Shown one piece after another: positions 16,298 through 23,738 of a stretch of DNA of 64,000 bases. The DNA is taken from the NCBI RefSeq assembly GCF_001553625.1, contig NZ_CP014230.1, forward strand, positions 1,364,001-1,428,000, given 5' to 3'. How positions within the stretch are numbered: position 1 is the first letter of the stretch; each line of letters starts with the position of its first letter. The stretch comes from Desulfomicrobium orale DSM 12838 (GTDB lineage Bacteria; Desulfobacterota; Desulfovibrionia; Desulfovibrionales; Desulfomicrobiaceae). The position numbers were made by a program, and so were the translations under genes. The notes under the pieces are model-generated. The model saw only the letters and a list, made by a program, of their open reading frames with translations. It made no database searches and was not told the DNA's origin.

Positions 16298-17769
16298 CGC
16301 CCCGGTTCGTAGTCATCGGGGCCGGTGTTTCCGGCATGAGCGCGGCCCTGCTGCTGGCCCGGCACGGATACGCCGTGACCCTGGTGGAGAAATTTCCCCT
16401 TCCTGCGCCCACACTGCGCGGCTTTTTCCGGCAGGGGGCGTACTTCGACACGGGGTTGCACTATCTCGGCGCTTTCGGGCCGGGAGAAATTCTGGATACG
16501 TACTTCCGCGCTCTGGGCCTGACCGGACTCGAGCGCCGGCCTTATGCGGCGGATGGCTTTGATTGCATCCGCTACCCCTCACTGAACGCCGAATTTCGCA
16601 TCCCCGCCGGTTATGACCGGGCTCTGGAGACCCTGGGGGCCGCCTTTCCCCATGAAATTCCCGCCATCCGGACCTATCTGGCGGCTGTGCGAAAGGAGTT
16701 CGATGCCTCTCCGTTTCTGAATCCGGACCGGCCTTTTCGGAGCGCCGGGCTGGCCGCTATCGGCGACAGCAGCACGCTGGCCGGATATCTGGATTCCCTG
16801 ACGGACGACGCGCTGCTCAAGTCCGTTCTGTCCGTGCACTGTCTGTTGCATGGCGTGTCCCCGCAGGAGGTGGCCTTTGCCCACCACGCCAGGGTCGTGG
16901 GCTCGTATCTGCAATCCGTGCACGGCGTGGCGGGGGGCGGCCTGAGCCTGGTCCGCGCGTTCGAGCGCGCCCTGCGGGCGGCCTCGGTGGAACTGCGCTG
17001 CGGGTACGGAGCGCGGCGGATACTGCTGGACTCCGCCGGAACCGTCCGCGCCGTGGAGACTTCGGATGGCGGCGTTATCGAGGCTCGGGGCGTGCTGTGC
17101 ACCGCGCATCCGAAATTTTTGCCGGAACTTGCGCCCGAAGGCTTCCGCCCGGCCTACCGGCGGCGCATCAGGGCCCTGACCGACACTCCCTCTGCGTACA
17201 TGCTGTTCGGCCTTTCCGAGCCTGTCGGCGTTCTTGAAGGGCGAAACCTCTTCATCTGCCCGGAGACGGATGTCGCCGCGTTTTTCCGGCCCGGCCGGAC
17301 GCCGGAGCAGGGGCCGTTCTACGCCGTGTCCGGCGCGGAAGCGGGGAATGGCAGGCGGACCGTGACTGTCATCGCGCCGGGATATATGGATGATGTGGCG
17401 CAATGGGCGGATTCGCGGCCGGGCAATCGCCCCGGAGAGTACGGGCGGCACAAGCGCGCCCGGCTTGAGGCCATGGCCGGGGCTGTGCTGCGCCATGCTC
17501 CGGAACTTGCGGGCGTGTCTTTCGTGGATGGGGCCACGCCGCTCACCCTGCGCGATTTCATGCACGCTCCGGCGGGCAGTCTGTATGGCGCCGGGCACAC
17601 GGCGGGACAGTTCAATCCCGCACCCGTTACGCGCATTCCGGGCCTGTGGGCGGCCGGACAGGGCGTGGTCGCTCCGGGCGTGCTGGGCGCCGTGGTCTCG
17701 GCCTTTCTGGCCTGTGGCTGCGTGATCGGGCATGATATTCTGCGGGGGGAGGTGCGCGCATGCCGCTGA
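16294..17769 (+). CDS. FAD-dependent phytoene desaturase/carotenoid isomerase-like oxidoreductase
   Basis: 491 residues. The N-terminal dinucleotide-binding motif VVIGAGVSGMSAALLLARHG plus the acidic end of strand two (LVEK) bind FAD. GLHYLGAFGPGE and the C-terminal PGLWAAGQGVVAPGVLGAVVSAFLACG match the CrtI/CrtISO/amine-oxidase superfamily. Such enzymes desaturate or isomerise polyene chains. No carotenoid genes (crtE, crtB) are near; instead it sits between two ketoacyl synthase genes with overlaps of 4 and 10 bases. I infer that it modifies an ACP-bound or lipid-bound acyl chain. Substrate unknown. Confidence 0.8.
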   Translation: MTPRFVVIGAGVSGMSAALLLARHGYAVTLVEKFPLPAPTLRGFFRQGAYFDTGLHYLGAFGPGEILDTYFRALGLTGLERRPYAADGFDCIRYPSLNAEFRIPAGYDRALETLGAAFPHEIPAIRTYLAAVRKEFDASPFLNPDRPFRSAGLAAIGDSSTLAGYLDSLTDDALLKSVLSVHCLLHGVSPQEVAFAHHARVVGSYLQSVHGVAGGGLSLVRAFERALRAASVELRCGYGARRILLDSAGTVRAVETSDGGVIEARGVLCTAHPKFLPELAPEGFRPAYRRRIRALTDTPSAYMLFGLSEPVGVLEGRNLFICPETDVAAFFRPGRTPEQGPFYAVSGAEAGNGRRTVTVIAPGYMDDVAQWADSRPGNRPGEYGRHKRARLEAMAGAVLRHAPELAGVSFVDGATPLTLRDFMHAPAGSLYGAGHTAGQFNPAPVTRIPGLWAAGQGVVAPGVLGAVVSAFLACGCVIGHDILRGEVRACR

Positions 17770-18998
17770 GGCGGGTGGTCATCACCGGGCTTGGGGCTGT
17801 TTCGCCTTTGGGCCTTGGCGTGGAACCGATGTTTGCGGGGCTGCTGGACGGGGTCAGCGGCGTTGTCCGCGTGCCGGAACTGGAGCATATTCATGGTCTG
17901 GGGCCGAGAGTGGCCGGGCTGGTCCGCGATGTGGACGCCAGCGTTGTGCCGCGCAGGATCAGGCGTTCCATGTCGGCCATGTCGGTTTTTTCCCTGTTTG
18001 CGGCGCAGGAGGCCTTGGCCCAGGCTGGGGTGGACGCGGAGACGGTCGCGGGTGGCAGGCTGGGGGTGGCTCTGGGCTCCACCGTGGGCAGCGTGTCCAC
18101 CATGGAGGAGTTCTTTATGCAGTATCTGCCCGGCCAGAGCGTGGAACACACCAAATCCATGCTGTTTTTCCGCATCATGAGCCATTCCTGTGCATCCAAT
18201 CTGGCTCAGGCCCTGGGGATCACGGGGCGTGTTCTGGCTCCGGCGGCGGCCTGCTCCACGGGGTGTCAGGCTGTGGGACTGGGTTTCGAGACCGTGGCAC
18301 TGGGCCGTCAGGACATGATGCTCTGCGGCGGGGCGGACGAATTTCATCCCCTCACGGCGGCTACCTTCGACACCATTCAGGCCGCGTCCACAAAATACAA
18401 CGACACTCCGCAGCGTACGCCGCGTCCCTTCGACCGGGACCGGGACGGTATTGTCTGTGCCGAGGGTGCGGGTGTCCTGCTGCTGGAGGCTCTTGATTCA
18501 GCTCTGGCGCGTGGCGCGGACATCCTGGCCGAGGTGGCCGGATTCGCATCCACATCCGATACAACGAGCATCGCGAGCCCGGACCCGGAGCCGGTCCGCC
18601 GGTGCATGGAAGAAGCCCTTGACCATGCGCGTCTGCGCCCCGAAGACATCGGCTATGTCAACGCTCATGCGACAGGCACCGTGCAGGGCGACGAGGCCGA
18701 GGCCAGGGCCATCGAGCGGCTTTTCGGGGCGGCCACGCCCGTTTCCAGCCTGAAGGGGCATATGGGTCATACCATGGCGGCCAGCGGGGCGCTGGAACTT
18801 GCCGCCTGTGTGCGGATGCTTGTGGCCAGGCGGCTTGCCCCCACCCGCAATCTTGACAATCCCGCGCCCGAATGTTCAGGCCTGTTCTTGCCTCGCCGTG
18901 TTCTGCCGTTGGAATCCGGAGCGCTCATCAAGAACAATTTCGCCCTGGGCGGAGTCAATTGCTCGGTCGTACTCAGGAGATTCACCCATGACGAATGA
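17760..18998 (+). CDS. FabF-like beta-ketoacyl-ACP synthase of accessory acyl operon
   Basis: 412 residues. Complete triad: Cys165 in AACSTGCQAV, His303 in NAHATGTVQGD, His337 in KGHMGHTMAASG. KGHMGH departs from the KSMTGH of primary FabF, as does SLKGHMGH in many secondary-metabolism synthases. The start lies inside the end of the flavoprotein gene (10-base overlap) behind GGGGGAGG. The pairing of a FabB-like and a FabF-like enzyme recalls KAS/chain-length-factor pairs, but here both keep active-site Cys, so both may catalyse. The stop overlaps the ACP start. Confidence 0.9.
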   Translation: MPLRRVVITGLGAVSPLGLGVEPMFAGLLDGVSGVVRVPELEHIHGLGPRVAGLVRDVDASVVPRRIRRSMSAMSVFSLFAAQEALAQAGVDAETVAGGRLGVALGSTVGSVSTMEEFFMQYLPGQSVEHTKSMLFFRIMSHSCASNLAQALGITGRVLAPAAACSTGCQAVGLGFETVALGRQDMMLCGGADEFHPLTAATFDTIQAASTKYNDTPQRTPRPFDRDRDGIVCAEGAGVLLLEALDSALARGADILAEVAGFASTSDTTSIASPDPEPVRRCMEEALDHARLRPEDIGYVNAHATGTVQGDEAEARAIERLFGAATPVSSLKGHMGHTMAASGALELAACVRMLVARRLAPTRNLDNPAPECSGLFLPRRVLPLESGALIKNNFALGGVNCSVVLRRFTHDE

Positions 18999-19245
18999 GG
19001 AAGTCATCGCGCGCACCAACGCCGCCATTGCCACGGAATTCGAGCTGGACCCGTCGGCTCTGAAACCGGAGGCGTCCTTCAAGGATGATCTGGGGCTGGA
19101 CAGCCTGGACGCCGTGGACATGGTCATCGTGCTGGAGCAGGAATTCGGCGTCAAAATAGGCAAGGATCCCCGCATCGCGGCCATCCGCAATCTGGCCGAC
19201 CTGCATGCTTTCATGATCGAGAAGAAACAGGCCATGGACGCCTGA
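18988..19245 (+). CDS. Dedicated acyl carrier protein
   Basis: 85 residues. Phosphopantetheine site Ser39 in DDLGLDSLDAVDMVI, followed by EQEFGVKI. It differs from the primary AcpP at 36955 (GADSLD) and has a more polar, longer C-terminus. ATG 18988 overlaps the KAS stop by 11 bases. It should carry the growing chain for the two synthases of this operon. A second ACP is typical of specialised lipid or polyketide pathways. Confidence 0.92.
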   Translation: MTNEEVIARTNAAIATEFELDPSALKPEASFKDDLGLDSLDAVDMVIVLEQEFGVKIGKDPRIAAIRNLADLHAFMIEKKQAMDA

Positions 19246-19251
19246 ATTCCC

Positions 19252-20031
19252 ATGGCCGCACGGCGTCCTTTCCGGGAAATGCTCATGAACGCCGGTTTTT
19301 ACGGCGGCCTGCTGCTGTTGACCGCGATCACCATCATTTTTTCCCCGCCCGCATACTGCTGGCTGCGCGTGAAGGGGCTGGATTCCGGGCGGGCCGTGCG
19401 GCGTATCGTCTGGCTGTACGGACGGGGCTGGCTCCATCTTCTTTCCGTTTTTGTTCCGGTTCGCGTCAGAACCGGTGCCCGGGAGGACTATCCCGTCCCC
19501 TGCATCGTGGTGGCCAACCATCAGTCCTTTTTCGACGCCTTCTGCATGGGGGCGCTGCCCATTTACGATCTGGCCTTCGTGGTCCGGGCCTGGCCTTTTC
19601 GCATCCCTTTTTACGGGCCGTACATGCTGCTTGGAGAATATCTGAACAGCGAAAATCTTTCCGCCGCGGAATTTCTGGCCTTGGGGAAAGACCGCCTGAA
19701 CCGGGGTGTTTCGCTGATCATTTTCCCCGAGGGCACGCGCAGCGCCACCGGCAGGCTGGGACGCTTCTATTCCGGCGCCTTCACCCTGGCCATGGAGGCG
19801 GGCGTGCCCATTGTGCCTCTTTGCATCCACGGCACGGGGCGGTTTCTGTCCAGGGGGCGGGCCTGGGTCCGCCGGGCGGAGATTTCCATCACGGCCCTGC
19901 CGCCCCTGCATCCGGCGGCGTTCGCGGAGTACGGTCCCGGAGCGCATCTGTTGCTGCGCAGGGAAACGAAGAATGTCCTGGACAGCGAACTGCGCCGTCT
20001 GGACGGAAGCGCAAATTTTCACTGCCCATGA
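19252..20031 (+). CDS. PlsC-like 1-acyl-glycerol-3-phosphate acyltransferase family protein
   Basis: 259 residues. One N-terminal membrane helix (about 15-38, GGLLLLTAITIIFSPPAYCW). The catalytic block HX4D is NHQSFFD (His90, Asp95); FPEGTRSATGRLGRF is the phosphate-binding motif, and VPIVPLCIHGTGRF the fourth block. The family moves acyl groups from ACP or CoA to a glycerophosphate or other acceptor at the inner membrane. It starts 6 bases after the dedicated ACP, so I infer that it receives the chain built by this operon. Confidence 0.85.
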   Translation: MAARRPFREMLMNAGFYGGLLLLTAITIIFSPPAYCWLRVKGLDSGRAVRRIVWLYGRGWLHLLSVFVPVRVRTGAREDYPVPCIVVANHQSFFDAFCMGALPIYDLAFVVRAWPFRIPFYGPYMLLGEYLNSENLSAAEFLALGKDRLNRGVSLIIFPEGTRSATGRLGRFYSGAFTLAMEAGVPIVPLCIHGTGRFLSRGRAWVRRAEISITALPPLHPAAFAEYGPGAHLLLRRETKNVLDSELRRLDGSANFHCP

Positions 20032-20052
20032 ACCACAACAGAGGAGGAAAAA

Positions 20053-20463
20053 ATGAATTTCCGTTTTCTGCATTTTTCCATCATGGCTTTGTTTGCCTGC
20101 GCTCTGCTTTTCATGACGGGATGCCGCATCGCCACTTTGACCAATGTCAGGAATTCGCCCGTTCCGGTCATGAGCCAGAAGCAGAGTGCGGACAATGTCA
20201 AACAGGCCATCCTCAGGGCGGGTGCTGAACGCGGATGGCGCATGACCCCGGCCGGAGAAGGGCATATCGTGGGCGATCTGCGGCGCCGCTCGCATCGGGC
20301 CGTGGTGGATATTTTCTACACCGACAGAGCCTACGATATCATCTACAAGGACAGTTCCAATCTGAAGTACGACCGGGCGAAGTCCAGAATCCACAGCAAC
20401 TACAACGAGTGGGTCAGAAATCTCGACGACTCCATTCAGCGGGAGCTGACCATGGGGAGATAG
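20053..20463 (+). CDS. Small lipoprotein of the accessory acyl operon
   Basis: 136 residues. Signal peptide with lipobox FMTGC (Cys24). The mature part has about 110 residues with alternating charged stretches, including GRRRSHRAVVDIFYTDRAYDIIYKDS-like strands and a C-terminal YNEWVRNLDDSIQREL helix. No known family is certain. GAGGAGG precedes the ATG, 21 bases after the acyltransferase stop. A lipoprotein at the end of an acyl operon could handle or transport the lipid product across the periplasm; that is inference. A 208-base gap follows with no gene seen. Confidence 0.75.
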   Translation: MNFRFLHFSIMALFACALLFMTGCRIATLTNVRNSPVPVMSQKQSADNVKQAILRAGAERGWRMTPAGEGHIVGDLRRRSHRAVVDIFYTDRAYDIIYKDSSNLKYDRAKSRIHSNYNEWVRNLDDSIQRELTMGR

Positions 20464-20671
20464 CGCGGTTTTCCGCCGCGTCTGCGGTTCATGCCGGGAC
20501 GCGGCCTTTGATCCGGAGTCCCCGGGAACCGGTCGCCCCAGAACCGTGTTCCAGGAATATGTTTTGACGGAATGCTGCGTCGGCTTTATGCGGCCATAAT
20601 ATCCACTTTCCGGTTTCGGACGCGGAAATTTCGCGGCCCAGGCAAGTTTCATTTTCGAAGGAGATATTCCC

Positions 20672-20884
20672 ATGACCAAGGAGTTCACTGTTTCCACCAC
20701 ATGCCCCCAGTGTGGCCTGGAAAGCACGGAGACGTATGACGAGCAGACCATGCGGGAGCGTTTCGGCAACGACTCCACAGTGACGGTCCTGTGCGCCGGA
20801 TGCCAGGCGGACTTCGAGCAGCCTCTGGCATGCGCCGAGTGGGACGACTACTGCAAGGAAATCCCTCTGGCCGCCGACGTGTGA
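20672..20884 (+). CDS. Small zinc-ribbon protein
   Basis: 70 residues with two CXXC pairs (CPQCG near residue 10 and CAGC near residue 37), spaced as in a treble-clef or rubredoxin-like zinc ribbon, then an acidic C-terminus with a further Cys in ACAEWDDYCKEI. AAGGAGA precedes the ATG at good distance. Function not recognised. It is followed after 12 bases by another small cysteine protein and then dsrC. Confidence 0.65.
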   Translation: MTKEFTVSTTCPQCGLESTETYDEQTMRERFGNDSTVTVLCAGCQADFEQPLACAEWDDYCKEIPLAADV

Positions 20885-20896
20885 GAGGCGGAGCAT

Positions 20897-21067
20897 ATGA
20901 TCATCATTGCAACGGCATGCGGGCAGTGCCCTTTCCTGAGTCTGGAAGAGGACAGGCGGGTCTGTAATATTTCCCTGCCCAAGCATCGTCCGGTGGACGA
21001 TGAAAGCGGCCGTCCATCCTGGTGCCGGTTGCGCAAGGAGCAGGTCATTGTCCGGGATTTCAAGTAG
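20897..21067 (+). CDS. 56-residue cysteine-containing small protein
   Basis: A short frame beginning MIIIATACGQCPFLSLEED, with Cys at 8, 11, 23 and 43, and ending VIVRDFK. The CGQC pair and WCRLRKEQ suggest a small metal site. It starts 12 bases after the zinc-ribbon gene, with GAGGCGGAG upstream, and codon usage resembles neighbours. The family is not recognised. Position just upstream of dsrC makes a redox or sulfur-related job possible but unproven. Confidence 0.55.
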   Translation: MIIIATACGQCPFLSLEEDRRVCNISLPKHRPVDDESGRPSWCRLRKEQVIVRDFK

Positions 21068-21119
21068 TCTCTGATTTGGCGCTTCCCCGGAAAGCCGGAT
21101 GGATAACCGGCGGGGTGCA

Positions 21120-21148
21120 TTGACAGGAAGTTTTTTTTACTCTAGCAA
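21120..21148 (+). promoter_or_regulatory. Probable sigma-70 promoter of dsrC
   Basis: Perfect -35 TTGACA at 21120-21125, a 17-base T-rich spacer, then TAGCAA at 21143-21148. The transcript would start near 21155 with a leader of about 60 bases. The -10 box is weak, so this is moderate. Confidence 0.5.
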
Positions 21149-21217
21149 AGGCCCTTGCAAATTCTTTTTCCGGAACGGAAAAATTTTTATGGCACAACAT
21201 TCAAGGAGGAATCGAGC

Positions 21218-21535
21218 ATGGCACAAATTGAATTCGAGGGAAAAGCTTTCGAAATCGACGAAGACGGCTTCCTGCTGAAGTTTGAAGATTGGGCTCCCGA
21301 GTGGGTTGATTATGTCAAGGACAGTGAAGGTATCGCCGAAATCACCCCGGCCCACCAGGAAATTCTGGATTTCCTGCAGGATTACTACAAAAAGAATGGT
21401 ATCGCCCCCATGGTGCGCATTCTCTCCAAATCCACCGGCTACAAACTGAAACAGATCTACGAGTTGTTTCCTTCCGGCCCCGGCAAAGGCGCTTGCAAAA
21501 TGGCTGGCCTGCCCAAGCCCACTGGTTGTGTGTAA
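21218..21535 (+). CDS. dsrC: Sulfur relay protein DsrC (dissimilatory sulfite reductase partner)
   Basis: 105 residues. The C-terminal arm KGACKMAGLPKPTGCV carries Cys93 and the penultimate Cys104, 11 residues apart, exactly the redox pair that distinguishes true DsrC from TusE-like homologues. DsrC takes sulfite-derived sulfur from DsrAB as a trisulfide, which the DsrMKJOP membrane complex reduces. AAGGAGG precedes ATG 21218. It is monocistronic between its promoter and a strong terminator; dsrAB is elsewhere, as is normal. This is the clearest marker of dissimilatory sulfate or sulfite reduction in the window. Confidence 0.96.
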   Translation: MAQIEFEGKAFEIDEDGFLLKFEDWAPEWVDYVKDSEGIAEITPAHQEILDFLQDYYKKNGIAPMVRILSKSTGYKLKQIYELFPSGPGKGACKMAGLPKPTGCV

Positions 21536-21557
21536 TTCATTTTTTCCGGACCTTCGT

Positions 21558-21590
21558 GAGAAAACCCTGCTTCGGCAGGGTTTTCTCGTT
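21558..21590 (+). terminator. Strong terminator after dsrC
   Basis: Perfect 13-bp stem GAGAAAACCCTGC / GCAGGGTTTTCTC closed by a TTCG tetraloop. The stem itself ends in T-rich sequence. It suits a highly expressed monocistronic gene and could also stop read-through from the other strand. Confidence 0.85.
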
Positions 21591-21672
21591 TCAGGGACTG
21601 GTGTTTTATTCTCAGGACATGTTTGCCGGAAAGTTTTTCGCAGTAACAGAGTTTCTTCAGGGCCGGTCCGTA

Positions 21673-23013
21673 TCATAACCCTGGTTGTGCCGGTCTGGCC
21701 TTTCCGGCCAGTCTGTCCAGTTGGGAAAAGGACTGTTCCAGCGTACAGCGTTCGTCGATGCTCTGCTGCAGAAAGGAACGGATGGGCTGGTTCATTTCCA
21801 GAGCCAGATCGATCTCGGGATTACTCCCCGGAACATAAGCCCCGATATTGATCATGTCTTCCACCCGGTTGAACGTGGCCAGCATGCGGATCAGCCGTTG
21901 CGCGTGCATCCGCGTCTCTTTGGACGTAATGTCTCCGCTCAGGCGGCTCACGCTCTTCAGCACGTCGATGGACGGATAATGCCCCTGGTCCGCCAGCTCC
22001 CGGGTCAGGACGATGTGGCCGTCGAGAATGGAGCGCACGGCGTCGGCCACGGGCTCATTGAAATCATCGCCTTCCACCAGCACCGTGTAGATGCCGGTGA
22101 TGCTGCCCGTGGCCGACCGGCCCGCCCGTTCCAGCAGCCTGGGGAGCAGGGAAAAAACAGTGGGCGTATATCCGCGGGTGGTGGGCGGCTCGCCTGCGGC
22201 CAGGCCCACTTCCCGTGCGGCCATGGCGAAGCGGGTCACGGAATCCATCATAAGCAGCACATCCTTGCCCTGATCCCGGAAAAATTCGGCCATGGCCGTG
22301 GCCGCGTAGGCCGCGCGCATACGTATCAGCGGTCCCTGATCCGAAGTGGCCACAATGAGAACCGATCTGGCCAACCCCTCCGGCCCCAGATCTTTTTCGA
22401 TAAAGTCCACCACTTCCCGGCCGCGCTCGCCGATGAGTCCGATGACATTCACATCGGCAGAGGTGTAGCGTGCGATCATGCCCATGAGCGTGCTTTTGCC
22501 CACGCCCGAACCGGCCATGATGCCCACTCTCTGTCCTTTGCCCAGAGTCAGCAGCGCGTTGATGCTGCGCACGCCAACATCCAGCGGTTCGTTGATGCGC
22601 GGGCGGCTCAGGGGATTGGGCGGGTCGGCATGCAGGGGATTGTAGCGGGCCGGGGAAACAGGATGCTCCGGATCCAGAGACTGGCCGAAAGCATCCACGG
22701 CGCAGCCCAGATACCGGTTGCCCACGGGAAAGTGCGGAGGCGTGCTGGTGTTGCGGATGAGGCTGCCGGGCCGTACGCCGCGCATCTCGCCATAGGGCAT
22801 GAGCAGCACTACGTCGTCGCGAAAGCCCACCACTTCGGCGTTGACCGCCTGGCCGTGCTGGCTGTCGGGCACAATCTGGCACAGGGAGCCAAGCGGAGCC
22901 TTGATGCCCCGGCCCTCGGCCACCAGCCCGACCACCTTGGTCACTTTGCCGTAGGACTGGACCGGGCGGAGGCTGTCCAGAAGCTGGAGGGTGCCGTCCA
23001 GATCTGCGGTCAT
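21673..23013 (-). CDS. fliI: Flagellum-specific ATP synthase FliI
   Basis: 446 residues. Walker A is AGSGVGKSTLMGMIARYT, Walker B VLLMMDSVTRFA, with GERGREVVDFIEKDLG and the family stretch VGLAAGEPPTTRGYTPTVFSLLPRLLERAG. It is the export ATPase homologous to F1-beta, which unfolds or releases cargo from chaperones at the export gate. ATG overlaps the fliH stop (ATGA). It is the last gene of the flgB-led operon in this window; fliJ, which often follows, is not seen. Confidence 0.96.
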   Translation of the reverse strand: MTADLDGTLQLLDSLRPVQSYGKVTKVVGLVAEGRGIKAPLGSLCQIVPDSQHGQAVNAEVVGFRDDVVLLMPYGEMRGVRPGSLIRNTSTPPHFPVGNRYLGCAVDAFGQSLDPEHPVSPARYNPLHADPPNPLSRPRINEPLDVGVRSINALLTLGKGQRVGIMAGSGVGKSTLMGMIARYTSADVNVIGLIGERGREVVDFIEKDLGPEGLARSVLIVATSDQGPLIRMRAAYAATAMAEFFRDQGKDVLLMMDSVTRFAMAAREVGLAAGEPPTTRGYTPTVFSLLPRLLERAGRSATGSITGIYTVLVEGDDFNEPVADAVRSILDGHIVLTRELADQGHYPSIDVLKSVSRLSGDITSKETRMHAQRLIRMLATFNRVEDMINIGAYVPGSNPEIDLALEMNQPIRSFLQQSIDERCTLEQSFSQLDRLAGKARPAQPGL

Positions 23014-23738
23014 GGCATGTCCATGCCCGTTTCGGGGGTGGAAGGGCCGGGCTCCTGATATTCGTCAAGAATATGCCGCACCTGCTCGAAGCGGGAGGTT
23101 ACGGAGTTGTCCACCAGACCGTCTCCGCTTTCCAGACGCAGGCCGCCAGGGCCGAGATCAGGAGCGGAGCGGATGGTCAGTTCCGGCAATTCCGGCATGA
23201 TTTCCCGGGCATGTCCGGCCAGTTCGCGGGCCAGGGGCAGGTCGTCCGGGCAGACATGCAGGGTCACGGTGGTGCGCGCCTGAAGGTTGTCTACAGCTTC
23301 TTCCAGCAGGGTTTTCAGAATTTCCTCCCGCCGTTCCTCAAGCATCACGCCCAGGGTTTTTTCCAGCCCAGCGCGCATGATCTGAAAGAGCGTGTCTTTG
23401 TGCGCATGAAATACCCGCTTTTTTTCATCCATCAGAGCCTGTCTGAGGGAGGCCAGAAATTCCGCCGTTTTTTGGGCCTCGGCCTGTCCCAGGGCCACTG
23501 CTTCGGCCTGTCCGGCGCTGAATCCCTCGCCGCGGGCCTGCTCGCGGATACTTTCGGCCTCGGCCAGGGCCTGTTCCAGAATTTCTCTGGCCTTCTGCCG
23601 GGCCCGGCCGCGGACCTGTTCCATGTACAGGGCCTCGGTCTCATCGTTCCAGCGCAGATCGGTGCGGCAGTGCAGTGCGGCCGTGCCGCCATGGGGCACC
23701 ACCCGGCCGGGGGAAAAGGACAGGGCGTGATCAGACAA
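23010..23738 (-). CDS. fliH: Flagellar export ATPase regulator FliH
   Basis: About 242 residues. A long charged coiled coil (about residues 35-120, rich in Ala, Glu, Arg with REILEQALAEAESIREQARGEG-like heptads) is followed by a C-terminal domain similar to the F-ATPase delta subunit with DLGPGGLRLESGDGLVDNSV. FliH links FliI to the C-ring and restrains its ATPase. TTG 23738 is preferred because GGAGGAG lies six bases before it; an in-frame GTG at 23753 is the alternative. It overlaps the fliG stop. Confidence 0.9.
   Translation of the reverse strand: MSDHALSFSPGRVVPHGGTAALHCRTDLRWNDETEALYMEQVRGRARQKAREILEQALAEAESIREQARGEGFSAGQAEAVALGQAEAQKTAEFLASLRQALMDEKKRVFHAHKDTLFQIMRAGLEKTLGVMLEERREEILKTLLEEAVDNLQARTTVTLHVCPDDLPLARELAGHAREIMPELPELTIRSAPDLGPGGLRLESGDGLVDNSVTSRFEQVRHILDEYQEPGPSTPETGMDMP

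Noticed and set aside
15077-18998. Type II polyketide KS/chain-length-factor pair
   Set aside because: In such pairs one partner loses the active-site Cys. Both proteins here keep Cys and both His, so a classical KS-CLF pair is not supported.
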